A DNA stretch of 64,000 nt from Paenibacillus sp. J23TS9 (GTDB taxonomy: Bacteria > Bacillota > Bacilli > Paenibacillales > Paenibacillaceae). The notes under the pieces were generated by a model. The model was not told where the DNA came from. It saw nothing but the letters and a program-made list of their open reading frames with translations, and searched no databases. A program made the translations under genes and the position numbers. Positions 27,281 through 38,837 of this stretch are shown here, one piece after another; position 1 is the stretch's first letter; every line of letters starts with the position of its first letter. The stretch lies in assembly GCF_018403225.1 (NCBI RefSeq), contig NZ_BOSG01000002.1, positions 434,001 to 498,000 of the forward strand. Direction: 5' to 3'.

Positions 27281-28570
27281 TTAACTGCTCTTGTTGTGAA
27301 TGCCAGAAACTTCTGTCGTCAGCACTCTGCTTCTGGCACTGCGGACCAGCAGCAGATAGCAAAGCACGGAAAATACGTCCGCACCAGCGATCACGATGCC
27401 CATCGGAAGCGCTGATGTGCTGCCGCCGATGCCGACTAGAGGACTGACAATGCCGCCGAAAATGTATGATAAAAGTCCGAGCAGTGCCGATGCGCTGCCT
27501 GCCGCATGCCCATAATTCTGCAAAGCCAGCGAGGAGCCCGCGGTACCCACAATACCAACGCAGGAGACAACAATAAAGAGCGGTGGCAGGATTGCTGCAA
27601 GCGGCGCTTTGGCTGTCAGCAGAATTAGGAGAGACAGGCCTCCGATCGTTGCCAGGGTAATACCTGTCACCAGCAGTTTCTTTTCGTTGACCCGTCCGGC
27701 CAGTCGACCTGTGATCTGTCCAGCAATAATAATGCCAAGCCCGTTCATAGCGAAAATCAGACTGAACATTTGCGGGCTCACCCCGTAAATTTTTTGAAGC
27801 ACAAACGGCGATCCCGAAATATAGGCAAACATCGCTGCAGAAATAAATCCCGAGCTTAATGCAAGGCCCATAAATTTACGATCTTTCAGCAGTACACCAA
27901 ATGTCTTGAGCGTGTTCTTCATGCCGCCGCTGGAGCGTTTATCTGGTTTAAGCGTCTCGGGTAATCCAAAAAGTACCGATAAAAGCATTACGATGCCAAT
28001 CGCCGCAAGCACGATAAAGACGCCGCGCCAGGATGTCACTTGCAGCAGCTGACCGCCCACAATCGGAGACAAAATTGGTGCTGCACCATTTACCAGCATC
28101 AGCATAGAGAAAAACTTGGTCAGCTCCGAGCCGGAATACATATCTCTGACAATCGCGCGCGAGATGACGATCCCAGCGGACCCTGCAATCCCTTGAATAA
28201 AACGCAAAAGTATCAGCATCTCAATCGATGTGCTAAATGCGCATAATAAAGATGAAACGCCGTAAACCACCATGCCGATCAGCAGTGGAATGCGCCGTCC
28301 GCGAACATCACTGAACGGCCCAGCGAGCAATTGGCCCACCGAAAGTCCAATCAAACAGGAAGTCAGGCTGAGCTGTGTCAGCGAGGTTGTCGTATGCATC
28401 GTATCCGCGAGGCTTGGCAGCGCAGGCAAATACATATCCAGCGAAAATGGACCGAAGGCAGATAGCGCCCCAAGAACGATAATCATCCAAAGCCGGCTTG
28501 TGCTGGGCCGTACAGGCTGCTCTTCCTGAACCCCGTCCCTGCTTTGGATACCTTGCGTTTGTTTATTCAT
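27281..28570 (-). CDS. Bcr/CflA-family MFS drug exporter
   Basis: 429 residues from ATG 28570; the longer frame to 28627 would overlap the upstream gene and is less likely. Twelve membrane helices. The signature FGPFSLDMYLPALPSLA in helix 1 and GPFSDVRGRRIPLL in loop 2-3 are diagnostic of the Bcr/CflA subgroup of drug:H+ antiporters (bicyclomycin, chloramphenicol, sulfonamide or peptide export in relatives). It starts 28 bases after the PNPOx-like gene on the same strand and is probably co-transcribed with it. Actual substrate unknown. Confidence 0.9.
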   Translation of the reverse strand: MNKQTQGIQSRDGVQEEQPVRPSTSRLWMIIVLGALSAFGPFSLDMYLPALPSLADTMHTTTSLTQLSLTSCLIGLSVGQLLAGPFSDVRGRRIPLLIGMVVYGVSSLLCAFSTSIEMLILLRFIQGIAGSAGIVISRAIVRDMYSGSELTKFFSMLMLVNGAAPILSPIVGGQLLQVTSWRGVFIVLAAIGIVMLLSVLFGLPETLKPDKRSSGGMKNTLKTFGVLLKDRKFMGLALSSGFISAAMFAYISGSPFVLQKIYGVSPQMFSLIFAMNGLGIIIAGQITGRLAGRVNEKKLLVTGITLATIGGLSLLILLTAKAPLAAILPPLFIVVSCVGIVGTAGSSLALQNYGHAAGSASALLGLLSYIFGGIVSPLVGIGGSTSALPMGIVIAGADVFSVLCYLLLVRSARSRVLTTEVSGIHNKSS

Positions 28571-28598
28571 AACGAGTAAGTGTTCCCCCTTATAACCA

Positions 28599-29069
28599 TT
28601 ACAGCATGAGTTCTGCCAATGTTTCATGCCACCGCCGGAGGACGGACTCCTCTTCCTTCAGATCAATCTGAATCCCGGTGGTAATATTGGCATATTGCGC
28701 CACATCTGATCTGACAGCCACAATATCTGCCTCGAACCGTTCGCGCGGATGTTTGGCTGCAGGCAGAACCGGCAACCGTTTCAGCGAAAGCTTGATATAA
28801 TGCGCTGCTCCAGCGTAAACAAACGCCAGAGTCGCCTTTTCCGTACGAATCAGGTTACGCGTGGTTGTCGTACCGGACCACATGGCCAATCTCACCCGCT
28901 TGGAGTCCAAAGCAATTATTTCACCTGCACTGATCATGGCCGTATGTGGCCATTCTTCTTCCGTGACGGTCATCAGCATCAAGGCTTCATGCTGTTTGGT
29001 CTCGAGGTCCTTACCGTTCAGCAGCTCATATAGTTCCGCGGAAAGCTCCTGGCTTGGCGACTGTTCCAT
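28599..29069 (-). CDS. PNPOx-like FMN-binding split-barrel protein
   Basis: 156 residues from ATG 29069, chosen because GGAGGAGGG lies 10 bases upstream; the frame opens earlier at 29117. The core (EALMLMTVTEEEWPHTAMIS, LAMWSGTTTTRNLIRTEKATLAFV) is the split beta-barrel of the pyridoxamine 5'-phosphate oxidase-like family, which binds FMN or heme. Probably a small flavin-binding reductase or a stress protein; substrate unknown. It precedes the Bcr/CflA exporter by 28 bases. Confidence 0.75.
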   Translation of the reverse strand: MEQSPSQELSAELYELLNGKDLETKQHEALMLMTVTEEEWPHTAMISAGEIIALDSKRVRLAMWSGTTTTRNLIRTEKATLAFVYAGAAHYIKLSLKRLPVLPAAKHPRERFEADIVAVRSDVAQYANITTGIQIDLKEEESVLRRWHETLAELML

Positions 29070-29285
29070 AGAATCGAGTCCCTCCTCCTCTTGTATTTTC
29101 ATTCTATTGTAGCTCATTTCACGCTTGAAAAAGAACCCTAAAATTTTTCATATGGCGGTGTTTGCTGGATGATCTCCCCCCAGATGGCAATCAACGCCTG
29201 AACTTATTTTCTTTCAAATACTACATATGCTAGACTCAGATTATTGAAAAATATGTAAAATCCATTCTAAAGAGGTGCAACATTA

Positions 29286-29840
29286 TTGAAATATTCCGAT
29301 ACTTCTTACGAAACCGAGAGACTTAGGATAAGACCCTTAAAAGTAGAAGATTACTTAGCTTGGCTTACTGGATACAACAATAGACTAACGTCCCAGCACA
29401 GACATGATGAAGGTAACCGGGATATGAATGAATGTTCCATGGAATGGTATATGAGTTTGATACAACAGCATCAAGAGCTAGCACGGAATGACAAAGTTTA
29501 TGCTTACGGGCTATTTTTAAAGGATGAAGGGTCACATGTGGGGATGATCGACTTCATGACACTGATAAGAGATGAATTCCAATGGGGATGTATTGGATAC
29601 ACGATTCATAATCAATATTGGCGCAATGGTTATGGTAAAGAGGCAGTACTTAAAGCGCTGGACATTGCCTCCAATGATTTGAAATTCCACCGTATTGAGG
29701 CGCACATTAATGTTGATAATGAAGCCTCCATCCGACTCGCACAAAGCACAGGACTGGAATATGAGTGTACCCGCAAAGGATTTATTTACGAATTTGGCGA
29801 TTGGACGGACAATCTTATCTACTATAAAAATCTGATATAA
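29286..29840 (+). CDS. GNAT N-acetyltransferase (RimJ/RimL type)
   Basis: 184 residues, start TTG 29286 with AGAGGTG nine bases upstream. The N-terminal ETERLRIRPLKVEDY, the acetyl-CoA loop QYWRNGYGKEAV (pattern R/Q-x-x-G-x-G/A) and the later HRIEAHINVDNEASIRLAQSTG are the GNAT_3 (ribosomal-protein Ala acetyltransferase) signatures. The gene is clearly more AT-rich than its neighbours and stands alone between two minus-strand genes, which could reflect recent acquisition. Substrate unknown. Confidence 0.88.
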   Translation: MKYSDTSYETERLRIRPLKVEDYLAWLTGYNNRLTSQHRHDEGNRDMNECSMEWYMSLIQQHQELARNDKVYAYGLFLKDEGSHVGMIDFMTLIRDEFQWGCIGYTIHNQYWRNGYGKEAVLKALDIASNDLKFHRIEAHINVDNEASIRLAQSTGLEYECTRKGFIYEFGDWTDNLIYYKNLI

Positions 29841-29908
29841 CGGCTGAGGGGTACATCAGAAACAGCCCGACCGAAAGTATCCGGCCAGGCTGGTATTTCA
29901 GGCAAATC

Positions 29909-30322
29909 TTAATGCAAATAGCCCCGTTCGACTTCATTCAGCACTTTTCTGGCATGCTCCACCCAAAATTCATCCAGGGGCGCATCATCGTCAAGCGGTG
30001 GCTGAAACTGGTCGAATAGGGCACCCATTAAATGCGGGGTGGCATGCTTGTCCGTACCCGTGTTGTAGATATATTTGAATACGAACGGGCGTCCCAGCTT
30101 GACGGTTGCATGGCATCCGCCGCATTCTCCATCCAGGTTCCCCTTGGTCACGTGGAAAGGAATCCGCAGCCATACCATCCGTTCCTGATCGAGCCGTTTG
30201 TCCAGATAGCCGTGTTTGTAGTCCCAGTTCCCGGCTAGCGTAAAATCATGCGTGCATAAGTAGCCATCGATATTTACAAAGCGGTCTTCGATATTTTCGA
30301 GTCTTGACTCCAGATTGATCAT
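29909..30322 (-). CDS. YugN-like family protein
   Basis: 137 residues, no membrane segment. The sequence begins MINLESRLENIEDRF and contains NWDYKHGYLDKRLD, an aromatic-rich strand VWLRIPFHVTKGNLD and the C-terminal GYLH. These features resemble the small YugN-like family of Bacillales, whose function is not established. An AAGGTGG site precedes the ATG. Family assignment is from memory of the pattern and is moderate. Confidence 0.6.
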   Translation of the reverse strand: MINLESRLENIEDRFVNIDGYLCTHDFTLAGNWDYKHGYLDKRLDQERMVWLRIPFHVTKGNLDGECGGCHATVKLGRPFVFKYIYNTGTDKHATPHLMGALFDQFQPPLDDDAPLDEFWVEHARKVLNEVERGYLH

Positions 30323-30402
30323 TTAAGTTCGCCCACCTTGCTGTTTTTAATCTAAGGATGGACGGGAATGGTTCGCTTTATACGAAAAGGTGACATGAAC
30401 AG

Positions 30403-30440
30403 AAAAAAAGCACCGGACCGATAGGGCCCGATGCTCTTTG
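30403..30440 (-). terminator. Terminator of the 1122-aa repeat-protein gene
   Basis: AGCACCGGACC (30409-30419) pairs with GGCCCGATGCT (30425-30435). On the minus strand the stem is followed by seven T residues. Confidence 0.82.
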
Positions 30441-30473
30441 TGCTGCTGCAAAGTTAGATGGTTTGACACATAA

Positions 30474-33400
30474 TTATTTCTCGGCGACGGCTTTAACTTC
30501 TACCGAAGCAGACAAGGCTTGTTTTTTATCCCCATTTGCGAGTACGTAAATGTAGTAATTTTTCGACGGTGTGATTTTATCTCCATTAAAATCCTTTTCG
30601 TCTGCGTTGAAGGTAATCGGAGTTTCATCATTACTAGCCGTTCTTAACGTCTTTATTTTTTTGGCCACGGCGTCAAACGAGATTTTGCTGGATGAGAGAA
30701 ATACGGAATAGGACTGACCTTCCGCTTTCGTAAAAGTAACCTCAAGAGCCCCGTCCTTATTCCATGACGCCTTCACGTCCGTAGGTGCGCCGGCACTGTT
30801 GTTTTTCAGAGTGACCGTCTTCGTACTTGCCAGGCTGCTCGTTCCGGACTTGGCAACAGACAGGACATATACCTTATAATCCATATCTTCAACGATTTTA
30901 CTTCCATCTGAATCCGTTGCGTTTTGGGGGAGCGCCTGATCGAAATTACTGCCTGTGTCTGCACGTGCTGCGCTGTTCGCCTTGTTTGCTGCTTTAAGAT
31001 CAAAGCTGCCCGCAATACTTCCCTTTACAACAAATATTTTATACTCTTGAATATTGCTTTCATCCTTTGCCTTTACAAAAGATACCTGAATGTCTCTAGC
31101 ATCATGTTGATCATCAACATCAACTGCACTCAAATTACTTACCAGAGGTGCGGTTGTATCTAATTTAATATCACCGGAAGCATCCGAGAGAGCATACGTA
31201 CCGTGGTTACTAACGGAAAGGACATACACTTTATAGGAAACATCACTTGTAATTGCATCTCCATCGGTATCTCTGGAATCAGCGTCCAGCGTCCTTGTAT
31301 AGCTGTTGTTATTGTTTTTGCCAACGACCGTATAATTGGAACCACCTATATTGCTTGCAACTGTTTCATTAAATTTTCCTGCTTTCGAGGATTTCACCAC
31401 CATAACCCGGTAATGCTGAATATCCGAATCGTTGTCAGCACGGTTAAACGTTACCTGCAGATCGCGGCCATCATTATTGTCTCCTACATCCTGAGCACTG
31501 ACATTCTTCGCTGCTCCCACTGCATAGCTTTGCGACAAAGTAATGCCAGTTGATGGGGATGATAGCGCATTGTTGAAGCCGTTTGCTCCTACCGATAGCA
31601 CAAACACCCGGTATTTAACGTTGTTTTTGATCGCCTGGCCGTTTATATCCTTCGCGCTGGAAGAGAGGGTCTTGGTGATGCTTTGTTTGCTTCCGGCATC
31701 CGTAATACGGGTATAGCTGCCGCTTGGCACGGCATTGGCCGAGGTCAGATCGAAATAAGGGTAATCAGACTCTTTGACAACCATGATTCTGTATTCATTA
31801 ATGTTATAATCTTCTTTCGCACGCGTAAACGTAACTTCCATATCGCTTCCGTTATTATTATCGTCGATATCTCTGGCCGTTACATTGGCAGCCGGATATA
31901 CACTTGTGTTGCCGGTCAGCGTAATGGCTGAAGAGTAGCTCGACAATGCATTCGTACTGTATGAACCTACAGCGAGTACAAAGACCCGGTAGCTGACGTT
32001 ATTACGGATGGATTGACCATTCACGTCTCTTGCGCCCGAGGAAAGAGTTTGGGTAATGGTATTTCCCGCTTTATTTACGGAAGTGTAATTGGAGCTGGAT
32101 ACGGCATTGGCTTGCGCCAAATCGAAATAATTAGCATCCGCAGCCTTCACAACCATAATCCGGTAGCCGTACAGATTGCTTTCATCCGCCGCCCGTGTAA
32201 ACGAAACACGAAGATCACGGCCATCCCCATAATCTGAGACATCGGCAACGTTCACGTTCGTCGGTGCATATACATCCGTATTTCCGTATAACACAATGGA
32301 AGAGGAAGATGACGAGAGCGAATAGCTACCCGAGTAACTTCCGGTTCCTACGGCCATGACGAAGACGCGATAGGCCACACCCGGGTTGATCAGCGATCCA
32401 TCCACATCTCTGGCTCCACTCGACAAGGTTTGATTAATATTGTACCCTGTCTTGCTGACCACCGTGTAATAAGAACTGGACACACTGCTTGCTTCTGACA
32501 GATTGAAGCTGTTTGCTCTGCTGTCCTTGACCACAAAAATACGGTAAGAACCGATCCGGGACTCATCGGATGATTTGTTGAACCGCACCATCAGATCGCG
32601 TCCGTCCCCGTAGTTGCTGACATCCTCTACTTTGGTAATAACCGGTGCCGCAATCGCGCTGGCAGTCAGCGTAAATGCGGATGATGCGGAGGAGAGCTGG
32701 GATGTTGCATTGCTGCCGTTAGCAACAGAAAGGATAAAGACGGTATAGGAAACGCCGTTTTTAATATATTCACCGGAAGTATCTCTTGTTGTTGAATTTA
32801 ATGTTGAAGTTACTGTCGTACTGCTCGACTTGCTGACTGTCGTATAGTTAGAGCTTGCTACCGCATTGGCAGAATTGAGACCAAAGCTGCCTGCATCCTT
32901 GGTCTTCACGACCATGACACGGTAGTTCTGAATGTTGCTTGTATTTTGAGGCTGGTTAAAGCTGACCGAAATATCCCGGCCGTCGCCATAATCATTGATA
33001 TCGCTCGCTTTTACGCTGGAAACCGAGCTCACCGGTGAAGCTGTTGTCAATGTGACCGTTGGTGATACGCCGGATAAAGAACTGGATCCTCTTTTGCCGA
33101 CTGTGAGTACATAGACGCTATATGATTGATTAGCCTTCAACACATCACCGTTCACATCCTTCGACTGTGCCGACAATGTTACGAGCGGATCATATCCGGA
33201 CGGCTGCACCGATGTGTAAGATCCGGTAGAAAGAGCCTGGGACAGTGTAAAGCCATATGCATTAGAGGACTTGACTACCATAACACGGTATTCGCTGATA
33301 TCCGATTCCCGCTGCACTTTTGGAAAGCTTACCTCCAGGTCGCGACCATCGCCGTTTTTGCCTACGACACGTGCGGATACGTAAGAAACGGAGCCAACCG

Positions 33401-33842
33401 TTGTATCCGAGGTCATGATACTTACGGTCTGCGCGGCCTGATTCCAGTTCACTTCAGCGCCAAGCGTTTCGCTCACGAAGCGGACCGGGACCATCGTGGT
33501 TCCCGACAGATTTTGAGCAGGTACATCCAGCGCGATCCTTTGATTGTTGACCGTTGCCGTCTGCGCTCCTATTTTGAGTACGATCGTAATATCATCTCGG
33601 GTTGCGGTTACCGTACTGGTCTTCTGGTTCCACGACACCTTTGCATCAAACGCTTCGAAAATCGCCCGCATTGGCAGCATCGTTCTGCCTTTGACCATGG
33701 TGGGCGCCTGCAGCGGATTCAGTTTGACTCCGTCCACATACACACTAATTTTTTGGGCGGCTGCTCCCTGCACCTGCGCAGGCTGCAGAGAAAATGAAAC
33801 AACCATCAGTACCGCCACAAGCATAACCCAAAGCTTTTTCAC
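30474..33842 (-). CDS. Secreted protein: copper-amine-oxidase-like stalk domain plus eight tandem repeats
   Basis: 1122 residues, GTG start with GAGGAGG upstream. Signal peptide about 1-27. Residues about 30-145 form a copper amine oxidase N-terminal-like domain (MVKGRTMLPMRAIFEAF, GTTMVPVRFVSETLGAEVNWN), a wall-associated stalk module common in Paenibacillus. Eight repeats of about 110-125 residues follow, each beginning with a D-x-x-DYGDGRDLxVSF-like strand, then S-N-I-x-Y-RIMVVK, a short FDL-A-A turn, NYT-V, and SYRVFVLSVG. Repeats 1-7 share the GRD or ARD turn; the eighth is shorter and diverged. The repeats look like a fibronectin-III-like beta sandwich. No enzyme or sortase motif is seen. 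Confidence 0.85.
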   Translation of the reverse strand: MKKLWVMLVAVLMVVSFSLQPAQVQGAAAQKISVYVDGVKLNPLQAPTMVKGRTMLPMRAIFEAFDAKVSWNQKTSTVTATRDDITIVLKIGAQTATVNNQRIALDVPAQNLSGTTMVPVRFVSETLGAEVNWNQAAQTVSIMTSDTTVGSVSYVSARVVGKNGDGRDLEVSFPKVQRESDISEYRVMVVKSSNAYGFTLSQALSTGSYTSVQPSGYDPLVTLSAQSKDVNGDVLKANQSYSVYVLTVGKRGSSSLSGVSPTVTLTTASPVSSVSSVKASDINDYGDGRDISVSFNQPQNTSNIQNYRVMVVKTKDAGSFGLNSANAVASSNYTTVSKSSSTTVTSTLNSTTRDTSGEYIKNGVSYTVFILSVANGSNATSQLSSASSAFTLTASAIAAPVITKVEDVSNYGDGRDLMVRFNKSSDESRIGSYRIFVVKDSRANSFNLSEASSVSSSYYTVVSKTGYNINQTLSSGARDVDGSLINPGVAYRVFVMAVGTGSYSGSYSLSSSSSSIVLYGNTDVYAPTNVNVADVSDYGDGRDLRVSFTRAADESNLYGYRIMVVKAADANYFDLAQANAVSSSNYTSVNKAGNTITQTLSSGARDVNGQSIRNNVSYRVFVLAVGSYSTNALSSYSSAITLTGNTSVYPAANVTARDIDDNNNGSDMEVTFTRAKEDYNINEYRIMVVKESDYPYFDLTSANAVPSGSYTRITDAGSKQSITKTLSSSAKDINGQAIKNNVKYRVFVLSVGANGFNNALSSPSTGITLSQSYAVGAAKNVSAQDVGDNNDGRDLQVTFNRADNDSDIQHYRVMVVKSSKAGKFNETVASNIGGSNYTVVGKNNNNSYTRTLDADSRDTDGDAITSDVSYKVYVLSVSNHGTYALSDASGDIKLDTTAPLVSNLSAVDVDDQHDARDIQVSFVKAKDESNIQEYKIFVVKGSIAGSFDLKAANKANSAARADTGSNFDQALPQNATDSDGSKIVEDMDYKVYVLSVAKSGTSSLASTKTVTLKNNSAGAPTDVKASWNKDGALEVTFTKAEGQSYSVFLSSSKISFDAVAKKIKTLRTASNDETPITFNADEKDFNGDKITPSKNYYIYVLANGDKKQALSASVEVKAVAEK

Positions 33843-34001
33843 GGTTCTCCTCCTCTATCTTTCTTATATAATTAGCTACACTTATTTGACGAGCGAAGTG
33901 CCAGAAATGTTTTCCATTTTTAAAAAAATATATAGGTTCTATACATTAAAAAGGCGTCTTCGACGAACCTTTTCAGATTTAGACCTTTTTCGAGGTGCAA
34001 T

Positions 34002-34040
34002 TAAAAAAAAGCACCGCCTTGTAGGCAGTGCTTTTTGCTT
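34002..34040. terminator. Bidirectional terminator
   Basis: AGCACCGCC (34010-34018) pairs with GGCAGTGCT (34024-34032), preceded by eight A residues and followed by TTTTTGCTTTT. It ends the small membrane-protein gene on the minus strand. Confidence 0.85.
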
Positions 34041-34265
34041 TTATGATTTGTTTTTTTGCAGCTTGATCAGCTCATTAAAGGTTAGAATGATGGACCAGAT
34101 CACCAGGATGAAGCCTATAAATTGCAGAAGGTAGATGAGATAAGGTTCAATTTTGGTAACGGATCCAAAAAAGGACTTAAAGAGGGACAAAGGCTCCTCT
34201 GATGACAGCTGCATTAACATAAATCCGATGATAAAGCTGATTAGTAACGTTATTTTTTTCTCCAA
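34041..34265 (-). CDS. Small two-TM membrane protein
   Basis: 74 residues if TTG 34265 is the start. This is preferred because GGGAGG lies nine bases upstream of it, within a longer open frame that reaches ATGs at 34286 and 34295 without their own site. Two hydrophobic helices (LLISFIIGFMLMQ and YLLQFIGFILVIWSIILTF) and a basic C-terminus. No family recognised; it is transcribed alone. Confidence 0.6.
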   Translation of the reverse strand: MEKKITLLISFIIGFMLMQLSSEEPLSLFKSFFGSVTKIEPYLIYLLQFIGFILVIWSIILTFNELIKLQKNKS

Positions 34266-34453
34266 TGATTGTTGCCTCCCTGCCATGCGCAGCACGTTAT
34301 ATGTTCCAATATAACTTACATGGTATATATTGTCTATTGCCTCACAAAAATGAAAAATACGCTAAATTACGGCATAGTTCGCCCTAAAACGCAAAAAAAG
34401 ACCAAGCAAATCCGCTCAGGTAAAGAGGAGATTTGTCGGTCCCGATACCTTAT

Positions 34454-35308
34454 TTATTGATGACTGCCCGATGGGACAGGACTGCTCTTGAGCGGTATAA
34501 AATGCTTTTCAGGTATAAAAAAGGGCTCCCGATCCACAATATCTGAAGGGTTATACCCTCGGCAGTCCATTTCACATGCTGAAAGGCCGGTGCTCCATTT
34601 GGCTCTAAATTTCTCTGCGCTGGCCAGGGAGGATCGTTTGTAATCCATGCGGTTGGATGTGAAGGTGCCCTGTCCTTCATGGTGTATGAAAATATCCTGG
34701 GCTACCCATAGACGTTTGCCGCTAATACGGGTGCGAATGGAAAAGTCATCATCCTCATAGTTCCCGGGGAAAAACCTCTCATCGAAACCGCCGATCCGGT
34801 CCAGCAGACTCCGGTGAAAAAGCATGCAAAAGCCGATCAGCTTGTGCGAGTAAAATCCGGAGCCGGCTAAATCCTGCTGTCGCTGAAGGGCATAGGCATT
34901 CAAATTTTCCGAAGCTGGCCATTCAGTCACAGGGATCCTTTGAATAGGAGCGACGTTATTGGAAACCGGCCCTACGATGCCGATGTTTGAATCACGTAAA
35001 AGTGCGGCGTACAGCCCGGAAAGCCAGTTCGGCGTGACTACTGTATCATTGTTCAGAAGCAGGATATAATCACCCGTTGCTTCTAACATCCCCTGGTTGG
35101 TGCCTGCGGCGAATCCCTTGTTTTCCTCGTTCAAAATCAGCTTCACACCCGCCATGGATCTCCAGTATTCCAGCGTGCCGTCTGTTGAGCCGTTATCCAC
35201 CACAATCCATTCCAGAGGCTCCGTAGTATGGGAAAGTACGCTCTCTACACACCGCCGCGTCATATCCAGACCGTTGCGGGTAAGCATGACTACTGAGGTT
35301 AATGGCAT
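34454..35308 (-). CDS. Family 2 glycosyltransferase
   Basis: 284 residues, GT-A fold. N-terminal VVMLTRNGLDMTRRCVESV, nucleotide-binding VDNGSTDGT at 37-45, and the metal motif in LLNNDTVV are typical of GT2 enzymes; a GGFDERFFPGNYEDDDF motif marks the acceptor-side catalytic region. It follows a methyltransferase and a collagen-like spore-surface protein on the same strand, with AAGGAG before ATG 35308. The context suggests it adds a sugar to the glycan of that protein; linkage and sugar cannot be read from the sequence. Confidence 0.9.
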   Translation of the reverse strand: MPLTSVVMLTRNGLDMTRRCVESVLSHTTEPLEWIVVDNGSTDGTLEYWRSMAGVKLILNEENKGFAAGTNQGMLEATGDYILLLNNDTVVTPNWLSGLYAALLRDSNIGIVGPVSNNVAPIQRIPVTEWPASENLNAYALQRQQDLAGSGFYSHKLIGFCMLFHRSLLDRIGGFDERFFPGNYEDDDFSIRTRISGKRLWVAQDIFIHHEGQGTFTSNRMDYKRSSLASAEKFRAKWSTGLSACEMDCRGYNPSDIVDREPFFIPEKHFIPLKSSPVPSGSHQ

Positions 35309-35349
35309 ATGTACATCTCCTTTTTGGCCGGGAAGGCGTAAACGCCAGC

Positions 35350-36048
35350 TTACAGACCCGACGTACTTAATATATACGGCAGTACCCGGGCTGCCGGAGA
35401 TTCTGCAGGCATAATGATTCCAAGACCATTACTTGAGTGCAGTTGGTGCCATATTAAATCAAACTCTGTTTCCTGCAGGAAATCCTCGATGGCCGTCAAG
35501 ACCCCATTGCGCTCACCATGCTCAAGTACAGCGTTGCTGACCACATAATTGAAGCCCCCTATAGGCAAGAGCCGGGGATTCCCGGGTACCAATCCCTGTT
35601 TGGCGTAAGGCTGCCGATAATCGGGCGGAATGTTGTCTGGAAAATAGTACATATCCCGCCGTCCATAAGGCCATTCGGTATCATGCAGCAGGACTACCGG
35701 AAAGGCTCCCGCCGACTTGGCCATATTCTCGACCTGCTTCAATTCATGGTAAACGGTATACCAGTTGTGGTCCCCGTCAATGAGGATCATGTCATAGGAT
35801 TCAAGCTTTGGGAGCGCCTGAAGACTGAATTCCCGGAGCATATGAAAGGCTTCTCCGTAATAATCCTTCAGGAGTTCCACATCGAACTGCGGAGCCGGAT
35901 CAATCACCGTGCACCTGGCTTCGGCATGCTGACAGTAATCCAGAAGCTTAAATGTGTTCAGGCCTGTCAGTGAGCCAATTTCAACGATGTTTGTCGGTTG
36001 TGCCGCGATCATAATTGGTTTAATGGCCTTTTCCCAAAAGCGGTGCAT
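35350..36048 (-). CDS. Class I SAM-dependent methyltransferase
   Basis: 232 residues from ATG 36048; an ATG at 36054 directly abuts AGGAGG and would lack spacing. The SAM-binding motif VEIGSLTGLNT is near 23-33 and the acidic CTVIDPAPQ strand follows; LILIDG-type residues (MILIDGDHNW) complete motif III. This is the Methyltransf_24/CmcI-like type, which often modifies sugars or small molecules. It is 41 bases upstream of the GT2 gene, so both may act on one glycan. Confidence 0.82.
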   Translation of the reverse strand: MHRFWEKAIKPIMIAAQPTNIVEIGSLTGLNTFKLLDYCQHAEARCTVIDPAPQFDVELLKDYYGEAFHMLREFSLQALPKLESYDMILIDGDHNWYTVYHELKQVENMAKSAGAFPVVLLHDTEWPYGRRDMYYFPDNIPPDYRQPYAKQGLVPGNPRLLPIGGFNYVVSNAVLEHGERNGVLTAIEDFLQETEFDLIWHQLHSSNGLGIIMPAESPAARVLPYILSTSGL

Positions 36049-36229
36049 ATTCATCCTCCTAACCTTAAATATGCTCTATCCCCCAATTTATGTCGTTGAC
36101 AGATCGTTCATACGCGACTCGGGGAATTAGATAGGATTTGGCGTATGCCTACTGAAGCCAGAGGGAATGTATTTCATGCGTTATAAGGAAGCGGAATCAA
36201 GGCCATTATGTTCTCTTCCTTAATAATAG

Positions 36230-36276
36230 AACACCTCTCCCCTGCAGATTTATTGTGCAGGTCGTGGAGAGGTGTT
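36230..36276 (-). terminator. Large stem-loop downstream of the collagen-like gene
   Basis: AACACCTCTCC (36230-36240) pairs with GGAGAGGTGTT (36266-36276), with an inner CCTGCA/TGCAGG stem. Only a weak T-rich tail follows on the minus strand, so termination efficiency is uncertain. Confidence 0.6.
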
Positions 36277-36305
36277 ATGGAGTTAAGCGCTATAAAACTA
36301 AGGCA

Positions 36306-38597
<2,292 letters not shown>

Positions 38598-38837
38598 TCA
38601 TTGCAGCATAGATCCGTATCCTTGTTTTTAATGCGGTGAAATCAGGCTGTCCGAACGCCATGGTCTCTTTCTGCGGTCTGCTTTCCGATTTAACGTCATA
38701 CAAATGAATGACTGAAATCGTTCGAGACGCCCAATTCGCACCCAATACCTAATGTATTCATGATATTTGTACCACTTACTAGGTTCTGGGAATTATTCTC
38801 ATTTAAAAGATTTATCCTGCCAAGGAGTGATAAAAAA

